From Isoetes taiwanensis (taxonomy: Eukaryota > Streptophyta > Lycopodiopsida > Isoetales > Isoetaceae), in NCBI GenBank assembly GCA_021234155.1, contig JAJEKV010000103.1:2850001-2914000 (forward strand): a stretch of 64,000 nt of DNA. Direction: 5' to 3'. The notes below the pieces were generated by a model. It ran no database searches and was not told the origin of the DNA. It was given only the letters and a program-made list of their open reading frames with translations. The first letter of the stretch is position 1. Every line of letters starts with the position of its first letter. Positions 1 to 11,829 of the stretch are shown here, one piece after another. The translations under genes were made by a program, and so were the position numbers.

Positions 1-35
1 CACCCAGAGGGCAATAGACACCAATGAGGTTATAA

Positions 36-236
36 TTAGATAGTTGCAAAATGTGATAATGATAACATACCATTTAAGATAGCTATGTCAAGTCCTAGGA
101 TAGGAGTAGCCCAAGACCAAAATCTGAAAATCCTAAGACAAGAAAAGATATGCGAAGTGGATTCACTCACGTGACAACCCAAAGGGCATAAGTCATCTGC
201 TGAGACCCCACTTGAAGGGATGTCTATCAAAAGCAC
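36..236 (-). pseudogene. LINE ORF2 C-terminal zinc-binding fragment (zf-RVT)
   Basis: The translation shows an LCPLGC motif followed by SESTSHIFSC, i.e. Cys-x3-Cys then His and Cys. This is the reverse-transcriptase zinc-binding tail found at the end of plant L1-type LINE ORF2 proteins. The same arrangement (DDMCPLGCQV then HLFFCP) recurs on the plus strand near 34480-34550, so the two pieces look like copies of related LINEs. Only about 66 codons remain, and no RT core can be read next to it, so it is a fragment. The family assignment is by motif only. Confidence 0.6.
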
Positions 237-247
237 TGGATTCTTCT

Positions 248-290
248 AGGTAGATAGATAGATAGGTAGGTAGGTAGATAGATAAATATA
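248..290. repeat. GATA/GGTA microsatellite
   Basis: A short run of tetranucleotides alternates between TAGA and TAGG units and ends in an AT-rich tail. It lies just left of the LINE fragment on the opposite strand. Confidence 0.8.
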
Positions 291-2359
291 ATTTTAAATA
301 GACTTCCAAGAGGTGGCAAAGAATTGAATAGCAACAGAACCAATGATCCCCAATCTTAGCTATGCTTTTAAAGGAGATTCACTACAGACAACATGATATA
401 TTATAGACACTCTAAAGTTAGAAGAATCCAAGCAGCACCAGCTTTCCTCAGGACCCTCCACCCTAGAGAGACCAGAGACATTTGCCTTTAACTCCCTTAG
501 GATCTTCCTGTCTCCTTTTATGTTAACACCCTTCTTTTAAAGGTGGACAATGTAATCAATCTATCATGCTCTCAAAATGATATATTCTGCATATCCCATA
601 AGTTCTTCATTTTCTATAGGTCCGGGGAGGCGACAAAGCCAGAGGAAGATTCCTTAATCCCCAGACCCTTACATTCTAGAAAAGACTAATCTTGCCAGCA
701 TCCAGAGGCAAATCAGAGAGGAAGCATAAAGTTTGCACCTTCTCCCAAGTCTGGAGTATTCTCCTCATCACCGAAGAAGTACCTTGGGCAATCTTAAAAT
801 CCCTAAAGGCAGCTAGGAAGCGAGGGTTTGCCTTTGAGCTTACACAGCCGAAACCAATATCGGACAAACTTTAAGGTAGGAGAAGTGTATAAGGCCAAGA
901 TTATCGAGGTGACGAATCCTATTCGCCACCTCAGGGATATGAAGGAAAAGAGATACATGGTCCTCCATATCCAGTGATACACACTAAGTTTTATCCATAA
1001 AACTCAAGCCAGTAAAGGCTAGCTTGCCAAATACAAGTCACTAGAACCGATTGAGTGGGCGCAGCACCCTGATCTCCAAAGACAAGCTCCCTGACTTGCC
1101 TTCTAACAAGGAATGGATCCCCTATAATGATTATACCGCTTGTGCAGTTAAACTGATCCTGATAGATATATCTGCTATCGATAATAGTCGCCCACAATTG
1201 ATCTACAGGGCCTTGAACAAGTCCCCACCAGATGAAGTCGATGTTGACACGAAAGGCAAATCTGATGATAGTAAGAGCACCTTGAGGGGTCTCGGATGAT
1301 AGTGATTTTGATAATGACGAGGAAAATTGGGGTAAGGACGGTTACTTGGACAATAATTTTATTGCTCCTACACCTGCATCTTAGTCCAAGCACTCTAAAC
1401 TTGACTTTAATAAGTCTGTTGTGGATATTATACTTGACATAGGTAAAACTCTAGCTGAGAACACTAGGAGCAAGAGTGAGAAAGGATATTTAACTCTTTA
1501 TTTGAAAGTAATTGATATATTATGATAAAACATATTGATTTACATGTTCCCATATTTGATCACTATCATTTGAAATCAATGGAAGTCGCCAAACTCTATT
1601 TTGCTTAAAAATGCTACATGCGGTTCGAGAATTATTTCTCTCTTACTATTACAAGTTTTGACTCAATTTTTGTGACAATGAGTTCTTAACAATACAAGCT
1701 ATAGTCTAAGGAAACTTTTAGATGTTCATATATTATATTAGTATCGTTATTAATTAAAGAAACTATTGTACAGAATTCAAAATAAAAATATAGATTAAAG
1801 TGCTTCAATAAACCCCATCTATAAGTCTCACAAGGATAGTAAATGATGCATCCTAGTTAACTCTATATAGAAATTTACTCCACCAACTTAAATATAGTGT
1901 AACTAGGGTATAACCATGCATTATCTAGATTTAAACAAGATCTAATATAATAGGATGAACACATTGAAAGGTTCAAAAGTGCATTGATTACACCCTTATA
2001 GGTCTAAAACTCAACAATAATGTAGCTAGTGATGGTTATTGATGAAAGGAGGATAATATCACAAAGTTTAGCCATGACTATAAATAAATAGATCAAATTC
2101 AATTAAAATATTAACTTATTGCATTATATTTCTCCCATAATCCTTTTTAAATGACATAATATGTGATAAGAAGGTATATTGAGGTTCTTGGTGTGGTCTT
2201 ATTAGAAAACAAAAATGACGAAACCTACTTACTTCTCACTATTTAAAGTTAGTCAATATGTGGCCGCTCCAAAGTGTTGTAGTCTAAGTAGGACCATAGT
2301 ACATGTAGACCATTTTTTATGACATGCTATAATTTTTGTAAACCTGAACCTTTGTTGCC
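291..2359. other. unassigned DNA, no recognisable gene
   Basis: From about 690 to 1500 there are short overlapping open stretches on both strands (60-82 codons). These include a lysine/arginine-rich piece at 692-874 and an Asp/Glu-rich piece near 1290-1380, which together could be a decayed transposon ORF, but no domain is recognisable. From about 1500 to 2359 the sequence is AT-rich, stop-dense in every frame and shows no structure I can name. Confidence 0.4.
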
Positions 2360-2364
2360 AATAT
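2360..2364. other. target site duplication of element A (left)
   Basis: AATAT lies directly before the TG of the left LTR. The same five bases follow the CA end of the right LTR at 23359-23363. Confidence 0.85.
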
Positions 2365-2935
2365 TGTTAGTCCTGTACGTCCTGGTACAGGACTATTCAT
2401 ACACACCTCGGACCAGGTCAAGAACAAGGAGCCACAGTCAGGTCCAGGTCAGCCGTCAAAAGCCCAGCAGAAGACCCAGCAGAAGGCCACGCAGAAACCC
2501 ACACCGTCTAAGAAGAGGCAGAGAACAGACAAGTGACGGACCGTCAGCGTCAGCGTGATTTTAGGCATTTCAAGAGGCACCACTAGCATTCCCACAAATC
2601 AGGCCACCTTCCAGGAGTCGGCACCGAAATCTTACAAAGTGTCTATATTGGGCCAGAGGCCATTGTACTATATATATGAGTAGAGATAGCATTCGAGTTT
2701 TAGATGAGTTTTGGTTCTTGTCTCCATCATTTTCTCTCTTCATTGCGAGAGCTCATGTATTCTCATTGATATCAAGAAGTTTTCTTCACATATTTGTGTT
2801 TCAGTTGTCCTTTGTTTTCTCTTTCCTTGTTCTTTTGCAAATCCCGCGTGACACAGCTCCCAGATTCTCCTGTTTGATCCAAGGGTCCTCACAGAGGGTT
2901 GTCTTGCAGGAGTTCCCGAACCCAGACCCCAAACA
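2365..2935 (+). repeat. 5' LTR of element A
   Basis: A 571-bp direct repeat begins TGTTAGTCC and ends CCCCAAACA. It matches 22787-23358 along its whole length, with roughly 18 differences counted by eye (about 3%). It carries a TATATATA box at 2671-2678 inside the conserved string that reads TTGTACTATATATATGAG. The same promoter string is found in the LTR at 59700-60266. Confidence 0.9.
2671..2678 (+). promoter_or_regulatory. TATA box of element A LTR
   Basis: TATATATA sits in the middle of the LTR, as expected at a U3/R boundary. It is conserved in the right LTR (from 23091) and in the element D LTR (60005-60012), which argues for function in the active ancestor. Confidence 0.6.
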
Positions 2936-2936
2936 C

Positions 2937-2948
2937 TGGCGCCGTTGC
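2937..2948 (+). other. primer-binding site of element A
   Basis: TGGCGCCGTTGC begins one base after the LTR end. TGG pairs with the CCA-3' end of a tRNA. TGGCGCCGTTGC-type primer sites are common in plant Ty3/gypsy elements of the Athila/Tat group. The matching position in element D reads ATGCGCCGTAGG and is partly decayed. Confidence 0.8.
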
Positions 2949-3483
2949 TTCAAGACTCTCAGGAAACTTTCATGAACGGCATTCAAGGTTACATGGAAAC
3001 CACGGAAGCACTTCACAGGGATTTTCAGGCCGCCACTGTCAAAATTCAATCTCTCGAAGATAGTCTTCAAGAAAAGCACGAGGCTCTTTTACAGGCCCGT
3101 GAATCTCTCAAGGCAGAACAAGAAAGGACTAGCCAGCTCGCTGATCAACAGGCTCAATTACAGTCAACTATTCAAGAATTGTTGGCTACCATCAAGGACA
3201 AGGATAACCTCCTTGCAGACAAGGATAAACTCCTTGCAGATCTCCAAACTATGTACACGGAGCTCTCTCAGAATTACAACACACAGCTCCACCACGCCCC
3301 AGATATCTCACCTCGGATTGGCGTCTTCCCTTTTGGACTAAGGTCCTGGAAGGCCACACTGGATGGACTCCTCCTCAGATTTCCACAGATCTTCGATGGG
3401 ATCCGCGTTTTGTTCGACGCTCTAATTGGGAGAATGGGGCTACTTTGGAGCACACTGAAAATTGGATCTACATCCCTAATGAG
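2945..3483 (+). pseudogene. element A ORF, N-terminal coiled-coil part
   Basis: An open frame starts just inside the primer site, at the position of a gag start. The first ~110 residues are Glu/Gln/Lys/Leu-rich heptads (for example EHEALLQ-like and DKDNLLADKDKLLADL runs) and strongly suggest a coiled coil. After that the best protein-like frame changes: around 3300-3483 another frame is open and Trp-rich (LPFWTKVLEGH, NWIYIPNE). The ORF is cut by element B after its ATGAG duplication and resumes at 22321. There is no CCHC knuckle or Retrotrans_gag signature, so calling it gag is only positional. It could instead be a captured coding segment. Confidence 0.5.
3479..3483. other. target site duplication of element B (left)
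   Basis: ATGAG directly precedes the TGTTGAAGG start of the left LTR of B. The same five bases follow the right LTR at 22316-22320. Confidence 0.85.
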
Positions 3484-4170
3484 TGTTGAAGGTGTTCCTG
3501 GCAAAACCTTCAACCTCAGTGGTTTAGAACCTCCAGATTGCTTGAGGCAACCACTCTGAGTGCAAAGATTCCAGAAAAAGTGCACAAAAGTTCACTATGA
3601 GTATGCCCTGAAGGCAAAAAAGTCTGCTTCACTAAATACCCTGCAGAATATGATCTATCAAGCTATGGATATGGATATCTCTCCTCAAGATGCTTAACAC
3701 TTGACACCAACAAACTGCAAAAATTCAGCGAGGTCTGAATAGGTTAGATAGACCAAAATTAGATCACTGACCCAGGCAATTTTTGGTCAATATCCCTGGC
3801 AGAAAGCTGAAATTTGAAACTCGATATTGGCAAGGAATTTTTTTGAGCTACCAACTCTATTTTGCTCAGATTTGTCTGCACAACAGGGGCCAATTTTTCT
3901 TTTTGACAAAAAGGAACCTATTTTTTCTTTTTTGACAATTCTTTGCCTAAGACTATAAGAAATGAATAATCTTGAAAGAAAATATTTTCTAATGAAGGAT
4001 TGCACGCGTGTCTAGCATTGCCTTGTTCAACATATTTAGTTTGGCAAGATTGATGCTCAAACAATTGCTCTCCTATGCACCATGCCTGTTGTGCAATACC
4101 ATTGGATCTAAAAATGTTGGCTTGAATTGGTATTGTAAATTTGCTTTGACAGGAATTTGGCTTTTATACT
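3484..4170 (-). repeat. element B left (3') LTR, first part
   Basis: Starts TGTTGAAGGTG and matches 19790-20476 almost base for base. It stops where the inverted repeat of transposon C begins (GGGTATAAGC at 4171). The match to the right LTR resumes at 11856, which proves that C is inserted inside this LTR. Confidence 0.88.
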
Positions 4171-4196
4171 GGGTATAAGCGCGCTTTTGGGGGACA
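4171..4196 (+). repeat. left terminal inverted repeat of element C
   Basis: GGGTATAAGCGC followed by a short T-run, GGGGG and ACA. The inverse complement is at 11830-11855, with two mismatches. Confidence 0.85.
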
Positions 4197-4420
4197 ATTT
4201 TGCGAAATGAAAGCACCCCCCAAGCACCCTGCTTTGGTTTTTTATGGTGGGGGGGCTTTCATTGACGTTTTGCCGGGCTGGAGGAAAGATTCCCCGTCAC
4301 TTCCCCGTCACAAAATAGGGTTCCCGCCAATAGCTTTTCACTGTACTCCGACCTCCAGGTATGAATCAGAGCGCCAGAGGAGGATCATTGCATGTCATTT
4401 TTTCGTGAAATTATTTGGAA

Positions 4421-7038
4421 ATGGCAGGTAGCAGCAATGATTCGCCAGCGCCTTCTACGGGAGAAAAAAAAAAGGTTAGTTTTAGGTTTTTTGATATCCT
4501 TTCTCTTTCTTTCGCCAAAAACTTAGTTCTTTCTTAATTTTCCTCTTGCATTTCCGGATGAAAGTCGCTACTACAAATGAGGAGTTCGCTAAGTTTTCGA
4601 GGGCTATGTAATGAGGGCAGTGGATCGAGGAGACAATAACTTGGGATGAATGCCTTCCGTAAGATTTCCCGCAGGTATGGTCGAGCTAATGAAGGAGGGA
4701 AAAATCAAACTACACAAAGCCCTACTGAGTTTGCAAAGACCGGGTTAGGGATTTGGCGTGTCGAAAGTGTACCAGCTTTGGGATCAAGAACAAGGAAGCA
4801 AGGGTTTATTTTGCAAGAGCTTTTGCATGGCGAGTAATACAAGAAAAAAGCAAGACATACCGCAAAATATTTGGTTAATCGGGCAAAGTTTGCATTTACC
4901 GTGCATGAACCAACTGGAAAATGTTTAAGTAATGTGGATGTAGTGGTCGAGACATGCTTAAAGAATATAAATGTGGGACTTGAAGCATTGCAAGATAGGG
5001 CGTGTATCGTAAACCGAATTAAAAGCATGTCTTCTAGAGTCGTTGAGCTGCACAATGAGGTATGTAGGCTTGATGGCATGATTTTTTTATGAAGATGCTT
5101 GCATGGCACTTTGTGGGATATTCAAGAGCAAAAAAGTTGCATTGAAGATTTCAGTTCTTTATTTCCGTGAAGAAGATGGAGCCCCGAATGAACTTGCAAA
5201 AGGTGGTGATGGTATGGGTTTATCTCTTTAACTATGGTAAGGAAAAAAAAAAAAAAAGCATGATAGAGAAGAGGAGTGCCTTCAGATGCATGAGTGCACA
5301 AGACCTTGAGTTGCGCTTGTCTTCTTGCCGGACAACTCAACAAAGATTTTCGTAACGCCATTTCTAACTTGAACAGACTTTGATCTAATTACCTTCACAA
5401 GTCTTTGATCAAACCATGTGCGTGTGAATGGACAGTTGTAGATGGGGAGGATGGATGCAAGGCCTCGATGCTTTCTTTTGACACACGTTTCAGTTGGTGA
5501 CATTAGATTGTGGACACTCATACCATCTACTATGCTTCCAATTGTGCTTTGAGAATTTGTGCCGATAGTATGCAAGGCAACTATACCTACAAGATTGTCG
5601 ACATTGTGTGGGATGCAGATCATATCCCCGATCCGTAAGAAGTTTCGGGGACAATGAGCGGGGATCGATTACGGTTTCAAGTGATTATGAAACTCCAACC
5701 AATGATGATAACAACATGAAAAGAAGGCCTATAACGTGAGCCATGACCAGTCCAAATTGAAAAGGTAATTGCATTTACATTAATTGAATTAGAATGTAGA
5801 AGAATGTAAATTCTTTTAATTAACATTTGTGCATTGCGGTGGAGCAAAAAGAAGAGGAAGGTCTGGCAGAGAACAAGTCGAGATTACAGTAAAAACATGT
5901 TTGTTGTTGTGTATGGATTCATGTGTAGAAGGTGTTAATTGCTTTATTGATTTTGCAGATCCAAAGATCCTAAAAAAACACCAAGAGTCCAAAGAAGGCC
6001 ACTAACACCAAGAGTCCAAAGAAGGCCACTGCACGAAATGTGAATACAATACCTGCTGATGGTCTTGCAGATGATCAGAGCAACACATTAGCTCAATACC
6101 AAAAGCAGAGTACCACAGCTGCTGCAGAAGATGGGGTTGCTAAAGTATTAGATTTTGATGATGCCATGCCCACAGACAAGTGTAAGAAAGGCAGGAAAAG
6201 CATGCCTAGGAAGTGGAAGACTCCAAATAAGGGAACTGATGGTATGAACCAATTACCATTACCATTACTAATGATATTGGTAAATTCTTGAATGCTTACT
6301 ATTCTTTTTTTTTTTTTTTTGCAGCTACACCGCCAGTTACCAAACGTGTGGAAAAGAAGACCAAAAAAAGGAAGGAGAAAGTTGGAGCTGAGGGGGAAAA
6401 TTTGGATCATCAAAACGAGCTTTTGGACGTACTTTTTGAACAAGAGCAGCAGGGTTTGCAAGCAGGGCCTGTAGCTGAGCAGCAGGGTTTGCAAACTGAG
6501 TTTGAACAAGAGCAGCAGGGTTTATTGAGCAATGAAGTTGAGGACACGCATAAACAATCAGGTCTTGGTATAGAGCATTCAAATTTTGGTGCTAGTTGTG
6601 ACTCTGGGTTTGTCAACCATGTCTGGTATCCGAGGTCTAGTTCAATACCAGTTGCTCCGGGTGTTGTTAACCTGTACAGTAGTTCCTTTGGTGCTGCAGA
6701 GGTTTGTTCAGATGCTTTTTTTGTGCATAGAGTTAATCCTATATGTAATCCACAAATAGATCAGACAAGCACAAAGGATACCTCTGCAGTTGATGAGGCT
6801 ATTGGGGGTTTGCAATGAAATACTAGGTGGTAAAGAAGTTGCTAAAGAAGGTGAGTCAGACACATGTACAACTGCTACAAATGTAGAAGAAGATCATGTT
6901 ACAAAAAAAGTGGTTCTTGCCGAGAAAGAAGCTGATGTTGGAGATGAAGAGGCAATGAAAGAAGATACAGATGTTGGAGAAAGTGAAGAAGTCGATGAAA
7001 ATGAAGATGGTGATGAGAGTGAAGATGATGTGGACTAA
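4421..7038 (+). pseudogene. element C accessory gene (acidic, Gln-rich protein), decayed
   Basis: A likely first exon begins at ATG 4421 and ends at an AAG/GTTAGT donor near 4474. Reading frames around 4646-5092 are broken by stops. A clear two-exon part follows. One exon, with a repeated KSPKKAT motif, runs from about 5959 to 6241 and ends in a GTATGA donor. A 17-base T-tract and GCAG acceptor then lead to an exon at 6325-6818. This exon encodes a basic segment (KRVEKKTKKRKEK), three EQQGLQ repeats and a C-terminus that continues, after a frameshift, into an Asp/Glu-rich tail ending near 7038. No domain is recognised. Many plant DNA transposons carry a second ORF for a DNA-binding partner, which is a possible role by context only. 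Confidence 0.45.
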
Positions 7039-7454
7039 AACACTTGGCTTAATAATACTATGTCGCAAAGAGTGAAGAAGAAGATTCTGTTAAAATAGAC
7101 CGGCGTGTTTGTTAATATTCGGTGTTAATATTTGGTGTTAATATTCGTGATGTGGATGTATTCAAGGTAGCCTTCGGTATGTATCATTTTTGGAAACTTA
7201 AGTTATTCCTACAAAGAAAAACAGTTATGTAATGATGATTTTGCAAGTTAACAAACCGTGTTAACTTCATATATATTTTAACTTATATACCAGGTGGAAG
7301 AGATGTTGAATGTTCTTACACTTTCATCGATATTGTAATTGTGCTTTTGTAATGCATTTTTGATATGAAATACAAATGTATTTTTGATATTTGTGCAAAT
7401 ACGGAACTTGATTGATTTTCCTGTGTTTTTCTTGAATTCGGCCGCCCTCCGTTT

Positions 7455-7660
7455 CAAATTCATGTAAATTCAAATTCATATAAGCTCAAATTCATCTAAG
7501 TTTCAAATTCATCTAAGTTCAAATTCATCTAAGTTCAAAATTCATCTAAGTTTAAAATTCATCTAAGTTCAAAAATTCATCTAAGTTTAAAATTCATCTA
7601 AGTTCAAATACATCTAAGTTCAAATACATCTCATCTAAGTTCAAATTCATCTAAGTTCAA
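7455..7660. repeat. AAATTCATCTAAGTTC tandem array
   Basis: About a dozen imperfect copies of a 14-18 bp unit reading roughly AAATTCATCTAAGTTC lie between the 3' ends of the two convergent genes of transposon C. Unit length varies by one to three bases. Confidence 0.85.
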
Positions 7661-7664
7661 CGCG

Positions 7665-7945
7665 TAAGGGAATATTCGCAGTAATATTCCCAAGGTAAGA
7701 CCCTTATGGAATCTAGAACTCGTAAAAACTTGCAAGGGAATATTCCATGGGTACCTTTGTCAAGGAAATATTCCCACCTAATATTCCCGGGTAATACCCT
7801 TATGAATTCTAGAACCTTTAAATTGCAAGGGAATATTCCATGGGTAATACCCTTTACTTAATTTTAGAACTCAAAAATTAGAAGGGCAACCCGAGGCACC
7901 CAAAAGCACCCCAAGCACCTCGAAAAGCACCCCCAAGCATCCCGT
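7665..7945. repeat. GGGAATATTCC palindromes and AAGCACCCC cluster
   Basis: Directly after the tandem array, the palindrome GGAATATTCC (or half sites of it) occurs several times, alternating with TAAGACCCTTATGGAATCTAG-like strings. From about 7885 to 7945 there is a cluster of AAGCACCCC units. The same AAGCACC motif sits next to both transposon ends (about 4210-4232 and 11785-11810). Repeated subterminal motifs are typical transposase binding sites, but that role is inferred here. Confidence 0.6.
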
Positions 7946-8098
7946 ATATCTTAGTACAAAGAAATGATCATCTTCGCATACAACAAATTTAATTTGAGAT
8001 ACAAGGAGGATATGGAGACAAGGTAAATTTTTGTATTACAGATCAATTCTTTACAAGTTACATTCACTTCATTTACAAGTTACAAGTTAAGAAATCAT

Positions 8099-8455
8099 CT
8101 AAGATTTCTTGGAAGTCCTTTTAGCAACAGATTTTTTGGAAACTTCGGACATCACATTTGTTGCCGAAGTCCGCTTTTTGGACTTACTTTTAGCACCCGA
8201 TTTCTTGGCAACCGCAGACATCACATCGCCTTTCGACCAGATTCTTGGATGTCCTTTTAGCAGCCAGATTTTTGAAACCGCGGACATCACATTTGTTGCC
8301 GAAGTCGCTTTTTTGGACTTACTTTTAGCACCGATTTTGGCAACCGCAGACATCACATCACCGACGAAGAGCATTCTTGGATGTACTTTTAGCACCGTGA
8401 TTTTGGAAACCGCAGACATCACATTTGCTTCGAAGTCTCCGCCGGAGGTAAGCAA
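8099..8455 (-). pseudogene. basic repeated C-terminal tail of element C transposase
   Basis: 118 codons made of two and a half imperfect copies of a module. Each copy has TNVMSAVSKI, then a HPRM/HPRI spacer, then DVMSAVAKxxGAKSKSKK. The segment is Lys/Ser-rich and ends in AKRTSKKS before a stop. It follows the transposase core in the same orientation, so it is probably its tail or a short separate gene. Confidence 0.5.
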
Positions 8456-9262
8456 TTAATTATTTGCTCGTATGCTTCTTCGCACAACTTATACATGTTT
8501 TCCTCGCCGAACATGCCGCAATTCAACTTTGACAAGCAATAACAAGATGAGAATAGTTGCACGGTCCGGGCTTGTTTACCGTAAGTTCATATTTTTTTGT
8601 CGACCTCAACTCATAGTACTTCCCCGTAATGATGTGCTCTCTTCGCTGAATTTTGCACCCCAAACCATCTACAAAAGCCGCTTTCTACTACATGCATGGC
8701 CTCAGCAGACTTTACTAGCCAAAATCATACTTGTTTTTTGTACCGGTTCGCTAACAATGGCAAAGTTGTCACCGCTCTATGAGGCTAGCTTTCCACCATT
8801 ATCACCCTCAAACCGCACATGCTCAATTATATCTTCTCGATCCACCTCCTTTGGTTTGAGTTCGGAATAGACAAAGGCACCTCGTTCTTATCAAATTCAC
8901 ACAACTCTTACATAGACCCTTCCAAAGATGCATCACAAAAACATGAAAGTGTTTTGTGTGCCATCATAATGCACCTTTCTTTACAAAAAGGTTCCGATCA
9001 TGTGAACTTTTTTCGTCCCTTTTAAAGTGTCACAAATCATACCCGATAGACTGTCTACTTCTCCAAGTCCGATAAGCCAAAAGTTCCTACAAAATAATGC
9101 AAAATGAGAACACCTTTTGAATAGTAAAAAATGTGGTGAGAAGAAATGTGTACCTGATAGAATTATAGTCTTTCTCGCTTTCCCTTTTCACTAAAGTACC
9201 TCAGAAAAAGTACAAAGATCTTCTCGTGATTTTTAGTGGTGTGGAATTTCTTTTCAAAGATC

Positions 9263-9511
9263 TCACTTGTAAGAACTCTTTTGATCATCGCGACCGCACC
9301 ATCGTGTTTCGCCTTTTCCATGAGCCGAGGCAAAGAAGTGCCAAGTTATCTTGATGCCTCTCATCCGAAAAATACCGCCTAAATAATAAAATGCTCTTGC
9401 CGATTTGAACTGAAAGCAAAGACATCCATCCGACCGAGAGAAAACATGGTTATCAACTTCTATATTTCCAGCTTTAAGAGCATCACTATGCCTTTGCAAA
9501 CAATGCCGCAC
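9263..9511 (-). pseudogene. transposase catalytic-core segment (SDGC / HFFASAHGKGE)
   Basis: RSDGC is followed by FQFKSARAFYYLGGIF and WHFFASAHGKGE. In related transposase-like proteins these elements run as SDG..QFKS and W.(F/Y)F...HGKG(E/P). The Asp of SDG and the Glu after HGKG are candidates for catalytic acids. In another frame just upstream, NFYISDDRDHDCLF can be read, so a one-base frameshift separates the two parts. Confidence 0.6.
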
Positions 9512-10018
9512 AAATAAGCAATCATGGTCCCTATCATCGAGATGTAGAAATTTGTTTCCTTCACAATCTTCCCGTCACCAACAACCGGGTTTGCCTTCTC
9601 ACCATCTTTTGCATGTCTATATGTTATGTGCACTAGAAGCGTGCAGAATCGGTCATTTCTCCAATGGAGGGTTTGTATTTCCCGGCCAGATCTTAAAGGT
9701 ATAGTTTTCTCGCAAAATCAATGACATGTACCATTGTACCGGAGGGAATGTTTGCAAGCGGCCTTTGAACTTTTCAGCCCCGCCATCTAGCAAAGTAGTT
9801 AGTTGTGAGGAATAAACCGCTTAATAACACTCTTGGCATGCACAAAAACTCTTTGCAGAGAAGTGGATTTGTAAACTAGCTTCATAACATCCTTGGTTTT
9901 GGTCGTCCACCTTTTTAATGAAGGTCTCCCCGCACCTAAACAATGTACAAGCAAGGAAGAGCACATGTCAACCACAATCAATGGCATATATGTTGCTAAT
10001 AAAAAGTGAGTCACCTTT

Positions 10019-10462
10019 TCAAAGTTCTTCCATTCCACCTTTGCCATGTGGTCTGGCCTCTAAAAGGACAAAGTTGGAACTTTTAATTCCACAATCTGCA
10101 CATGACATCCTAAGGCATGCATCTTTGTGCAACTCCACATTCTCATTCTTTTCACATAAGAAACTTTTCCACAAAACGCTTGTGTTTGCAAAGACATGGT
10201 TCCTTGCTTGACAAGTAGGACCAACACCACATACCTTACATTGACAGTCACATTGTTCACCATGCACATTGCTGTCCCTTCTAATGCTATTCAGAGCCTG
10301 CCTTACATACTCCATTCTCATGTGATAGATGCAACAACAAGTCTCTCTTTCGTTTAACCTCCTCACAAACTTTTTCAAAGCTTCAAAAAGTCTCAATCCA
10401 ATGCAAATCTCTGGATGTGCTTTTTTGAACCTTTCAAAGAATGTGACCTGCAAGTACCACAA
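10019..10462 (-). pseudogene. transposase middle segment, Cys/His-rich
   Basis: 147 codons without a stop. An FxxFKKxHPEI motif is followed by RLNERETCCCIYHMRMEY, then CDCQCKVCGVGPTC, a probable metal-binding module. Downstream are HKDACLRMSCADC pairs. This is the best preserved piece of the element C transposase. Confidence 0.6.
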
Positions 10463-11829
10463 TATTTAGCAAGATGAATATGAATATACTAGGATTACTT
10501 ACTCATTTTTTCTGAATTGAATATGAATCCTAAGATTACTTACTTGTGGTTCTTCCAGAAAATGAATTGCATGCATCGAGTAAGGCTTCTGTTCCTTTCT
10601 TCCATTGGGTGTTCTTCTCAACTTGATAACTTGTCTCTTGTTAGGAGACACCCAAGTGTTATTTGTCCAAAACTGAACTATGTTTTCTCTATCTTCATCA
10701 CTCAACCTGTCAGATCTTTCCTTACGTTTGAACATATTCCAAGGGCCTCCGGCCGCTAGATTTCTCTTATCAATATTTTGCATAAACTTTTTTCTTCTCA
10801 AGTTTAAGACCTCACAAACCTTGCTTCGGCTGCACCCTTCTTTCAAAGCCATCATGATAGTGGATGATCTTGCATTGCAAATGTCCCCATTTTTTTTTTG
10901 TTGGTGGCGGAGTGTCTTTTAACACTCTCAACAACATGTTTCATTGATAACCTCTTTCTTTCCTAGCATCTTGAATTCGGTAGTGCTTCAGCACTTTCGT
11001 GCAATGACCTCCCTCTCGTCCTTAGGAATCATGTTTTTGCATCTTTTTTTCTATGAATTCGACTATGATCTGGGCTTCTAACTGTTTCACCCTCAAAGAA
11101 AGCCCTTCTTTTTTTTTTTTGCTCTGCTAAAGAATTCAATCCTAATCTTTCGGCTCTCCTTCTCCTTTGGTCTCTTCTCTTTGCGCCATAATTTTTCTTG
11201 TTGTACTTCTTTGGGGACATGCAACAACCACGGTTTCTTGTGCTTTGGAGAACATGGGGAATTTTGTGTAGAAGCATGCCTCCCTTTGCTTAATTGGCGC
11301 GTGCAGGGCGGGGTGAAGTCTCATATACCTTGTTTTCCCCTTGCAACCTGTGATGGACTCTCAATTTCTGGCCTTCCCCATCAATGGAATCATCATATTC
11401 AGCTTCTAAGAGATTTCTTTGTGGGGTAGTAATTCAAATCCACTCCCAAAGATTCTCACTGCCAAATCCAAATCCTGCCCCCCAAATTTAGCTTCATACT
11501 GCAACAAGAGAATCAAAGTCCATGCCATGCAACAAAATGCACTCTCGGAAAAGAAGGAGTCAAGAAAAAAATTCCAGGCAAGAACCAAGCAAAAGACATG
11601 GTTACCCCGCCCATTTTTGCCAAGAATGACTCCCCGCTGCTTTTCAAAATCAAAATGGAGCTCCCCTCCCTTCCCGAGCAGCAGGAGATCCGGCGCCACT
11701 AATTTCGTCTAATTATGATTAAGAAAAAATTAAAGAAAATGTTAACTACCCGTCAAAACAGGCGATGCCAAATTTTTAAAAAACACCCTAAGCACCCACA
11801 AAGCACCCCGATGTCGCGACATGAATTTC

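Larger units (their letters stand above)
8099..11277 (-). pseudogene. element C transposase, decayed multi-exon gene
   Basis: Read on minus, a basic region (KKYNKKNYGAKRRDQRRRRAER, about 11029-11277) is followed by a segment with RKKFMQNIDKRN (10499-10855) and a segment with FERFKKAHPEICIGLRLFE plus TCCCIYH and paired cysteines (10019-10462). Next come VEWKNFEKV (about 10020-9990), a catalytic-type part with RSDGC and QFKS, then WHFFASAHGKGE (9263-9511). These landmarks, in this order, recall an uncharacterised transposase-like protein group of plants and animals with an HFF-x2-HGKG motif and acidic residues in SDG. Stops and frameshifts separate the pieces; some may be introns. The family placement is from memory of motif patterns. 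Confidence 0.6.

Noticed and set aside
7-2359. Possible CRISPR-like or array structure
   Set aside because: The repeats seen anywhere in the window are microsatellites, minisatellites or LTRs; none has regular unique spacers, and the DNA is eukaryotic.
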